A stretch of DNA of 7,401 nucleotides, taken from NCBI GenBank assembly GCA_021812735.1, contig JAKAMV010000506.1, positions 1-7,401 of the forward strand, written 5' to 3'. The DNA is from Chloroflexota bacterium (GTDB lineage: Bacteria; Chloroflexota; Limnocylindria; Limnocylindrales; CSP1-4). Position 1 is the stretch's first letter. Every line of letters starts with the position of its first letter. The notes beneath the pieces are model-generated. The model saw nothing but the letters and a program-made list of their open reading frames with translations. It ran no database searches and was not told where the DNA came from. Positions 5,897 to 7,401 of this stretch are shown here, piece after piece. Both the position numbers and the translations under genes were made by a program.

Positions 5897-7401
5897 TCAG
5901 CGGCGCGTGGGCGCCTCGATCCGCACGCGTGCATCCAGCACGACGGCCCGGTCGGACAGCACCACGACGGGGTTGCAGTCCATCTCCACGATCTCCGGGT
6001 GCGCCTCGACCATGGCGCTCACCCGCAGCAGCACATCCTCGAGCGCCGCGACGTCGGCGCCGGGGCTCGTGCGATACCCCTCCAGCAGCGGGTACATCGC
6101 GAGCGAGCGGAGCATCTCGTGGACGTCGCGGTCGGTCAGCGGCGTGATCCGCACGGCCACGTCCTTGAGCAGCTCGAGCTCGGCGTCTCCGGCACCGCAC
6201 GCGATGACCGGGCCGAACAACCGGTCGTGCACGACGCCCACCAGCATCTCCACGCCCGACGGCACCATGCGCTGGACCAGCAGCCGCTCGACGGGGTGGC
6301 CCGCTGCCTCGAGGTCGTGCTTCATCTCCTCGGCGGCCCGGCGCACGGCGTCGGGGCCCTCCAGCCCGAGCGCCACGGCGCGCGCCTCACGCTTCCGGAT
6401 GACGCCGGTGGCGAACGCCTTGAGGGCGACCTGGCCCCCCAGCTCGCGCGCGGCCGCACCGGCCTCGTCCGGGGTCGCGACCAGGCGCCAGTCCGCGACG
6501 GCGATGCCGTAGCAGCCCAGCAGGTCCGCCACCTCGTCCGGCGGGAGCCACCGCGACCCGTCGGCGGCCGTGTCGACCTCGGCCAGCGCCCGCGCGAGCA
6601 CGCCCGCGGCATCGTCGACCCGGATGTCGTCGAACGCGGGCACATCGCCCTCCGGCGCGCGCCTCCACTCGGCGTAGGCCGCCGCATGCGCCAGTGCCCG
6701 GGCCGCCTCCTCGGGGAAGGCGTAGGCCGGCACCTTCCGCTCGGCCCCGCGCAGCGCCGTCGGCGCGATCTCGGCGGCCATGAACACGGCGAGCACGGGG
6801 ATCTGCCGCTCCAACGACGAGGCCGCGCTGTGGATCTCGGCCGCCACCTCGTCGGCGCTAGAGCCCAGCGGCGGCACGAACAGGACGATGATCGCGTCGA
6901 CGTGCTCGCATCGGGCGAGCACGCGGATGGCCCGGCCGAAGGCCTCTGGCGGCGCGTCGATCACGTCGATGGGGTTGCCGAGGGCGGCCATCTCCGGCAG
7001 GAACGCCGCCAGCTCGCGCCGCGCGTCGTCGCACGTGGGCGGCACCGCCAGGCCGTCGGCCTCGCAGGCGTCCGCGGCGAGGATGCCGGGGCCTCCGCCG
7101 TTGGTGAGGATGGCCACGCCGCGGCCGGGCGGCAGCGGCTGGTTGGCGAGCAGGGCCGCCACGTCGAAGAACTCGCCCAGCGTGTCGGTGCGGACCACGC
7201 CGGCCTGGTGGAACAGGGCGTCGACGGTCACGTCGGATGCGCCGATGCGGGCCCCGGTGTGCGACGAGGTGGCCCGTGCCCCGGCGGCTGAGCGCCCGCT
7301 CTTGACCGCGATGATCGGCTTGCTGCGGCCCACGCGCCGCGCGATCCGCGAGAACTTGCGGGGATTGCCCACCGACTCGAGGTACAGCGCGATCACGCTG
7401 C
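5897..7401 (-). CDS. ADP-forming acyl-CoA (acetate-CoA ligase type) synthetase, 5'-truncated
   Basis: The frame is open to the window end; about 500 C-terminal residues are visible (numbered from the GTG at 7396, not the true start). In order: the end of the CoA-binding region, a succinyl-CoA-ligase-like domain with KSGRSAAGA and SSHTGA (His46, the position of the phosphorylated histidine), LTNGGGPGILAADACE (98-113) and LGNPIDV (139-145); then, from about 283, an ATP-grasp domain with VALKAF (323-328), VPSGVEMLVGV (378-388) and EMDCNP (471-476). The family makes acyl-CoA from an organic acid, CoA and ATP, releasing ADP and phosphate, or runs in reverse to make ATP. The catalytic histidine is present, unlike in Pat-type acetyltransferases where it is lost. 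However, the ATP-grasp HK(S/T)-x-x-GG motif reads RKREARA (334-340). No acetyltransferase domain follows the ATP-grasp part; one at the N terminus cannot be excluded. Substrate unknown. Confidence 0.9.
   Translation of the reverse strand, partial: SVIALYLESVGNPRKFSRIARRVGRSKPIIAVKSGRSAAGARATSSHTGARIGASDVTVDALFHQAGVVRTDTLGEFFDVAALLANQPLPPGRGVAILTNGGGPGILAADACEADGLAVPPTCDDARRELAAFLPEMAALGNPIDVIDAPPEAFGRAIRVLARCEHVDAIIVLFVPPLGSSADEVAAEIHSAASSLERQIPVLAVFMAAEIAPTALRGAERKVPAYAFPEEAARALAHAAAYAEWRRAPEGDVPAFDDIRVDDAAGVLARALAEVDTAADGSRWLPPDEVADLLGCYGIAVADWRLVATPDEAGAAARELGGQVALKAFATGVIRKREARAVALGLEGPDAVRRAAEEMKHDLEAAGHPVERLLVQRMVPSGVEMLVGVVHDRLFGPVIACGAGDAELELLKDVAVRITPLTDRDVHEMLRSLAMYPLLEGYRTSPGADVAALEDVLLRVSAMVEAHPEIVEMDCNPVVVLSDRAVVLDARVRIEAPTRR

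Noticed and set aside
5775..6200. N-terminal extension of the methyltransferase to a start at 6200
   Set aside because: The extension overlaps the synthetase gene on the same strand in another frame, is Arg/Ala-rich and has no domain; a ribosome site supports the start at 5774.
5729..7291. A 520-residue open frame on the + strand opposite the acyl-CoA synthetase
   Set aside because: It is arginine-, histidine- and glycine-rich without recognisable domains, lies antisense to a gene with clear family motifs, and is typical of stop-poor frames in very GC-rich DNA.

Overview
The window is a stretch of very GC-rich bacterial chromosome with almost exclusively G or C at third codon positions in the real genes. 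Promoter-like elements have the TANNNT -10 form with weak -35 boxes, Shine-Dalgarno sites are GGAGG-like, and the one tRNA has an encoded CCA end. This suggests an actinomycetote or a high-GC chloroflexote (a Limnocylindria-like soil lineage is my guess). No marker gene settles the phylum. There is no transposase, integrase, CRISPR array or phage gene, so the window looks like ordinary chromosome.

Left half, all on the + strand: (1) the 3' part of an alpha/beta hydrolase gene (1-705), followed by a hairpin; (2) a tRNA-Glu(CTC) gene (828-904) with its own promoter and a strong terminator hairpin; (3) a two-gene operon with a 4-base ATGA overlap, encoding a DUF1611/DgcN-type P-loop protein (1074-2204) and an enolase-superfamily epimerase of the dipeptide epimerase/DgcA type (2201-3289); (4) a 304-base gene-free stretch with three DnaA-box-like sites and two hairpins; (5) a 116-residue protein of unknown function (3594-3944).

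Right half, all on the - strand and convergent with the left half: an ADP-forming acyl-CoA synthetase, cut off by the window end (5897-7401); a solitary DNA methyltransferase with DPFSGRGT and TSPPY motifs (4344-5774); and a 75-residue helical protein (4007-4234) that looks leaderless. Hairpins after the synthetase and the methyltransferase, with TANNNT elements before the methyltransferase and the small gene, suggest separate transcription units.

The clearest functional unit is the DUF1611-epimerase pair. From family knowledge it matches the DgcN-DgcA D-glutamate catabolic pair (D-Glu to N-acetyl-D-Glu, then N-acetyl-L-Glu) or, for the second gene alone, an L-Ala-D/L-Glu epimerase of muropeptide recycling. 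The other genes have no obvious link to it. The most unusual observations are a glycine at the nucleophile position of the hydrolase, an arginine in place of the expected histidine in the ATP-grasp part of the synthetase, the DnaA-box-like cluster with a possible structured leader, and the likely leaderless small gene.
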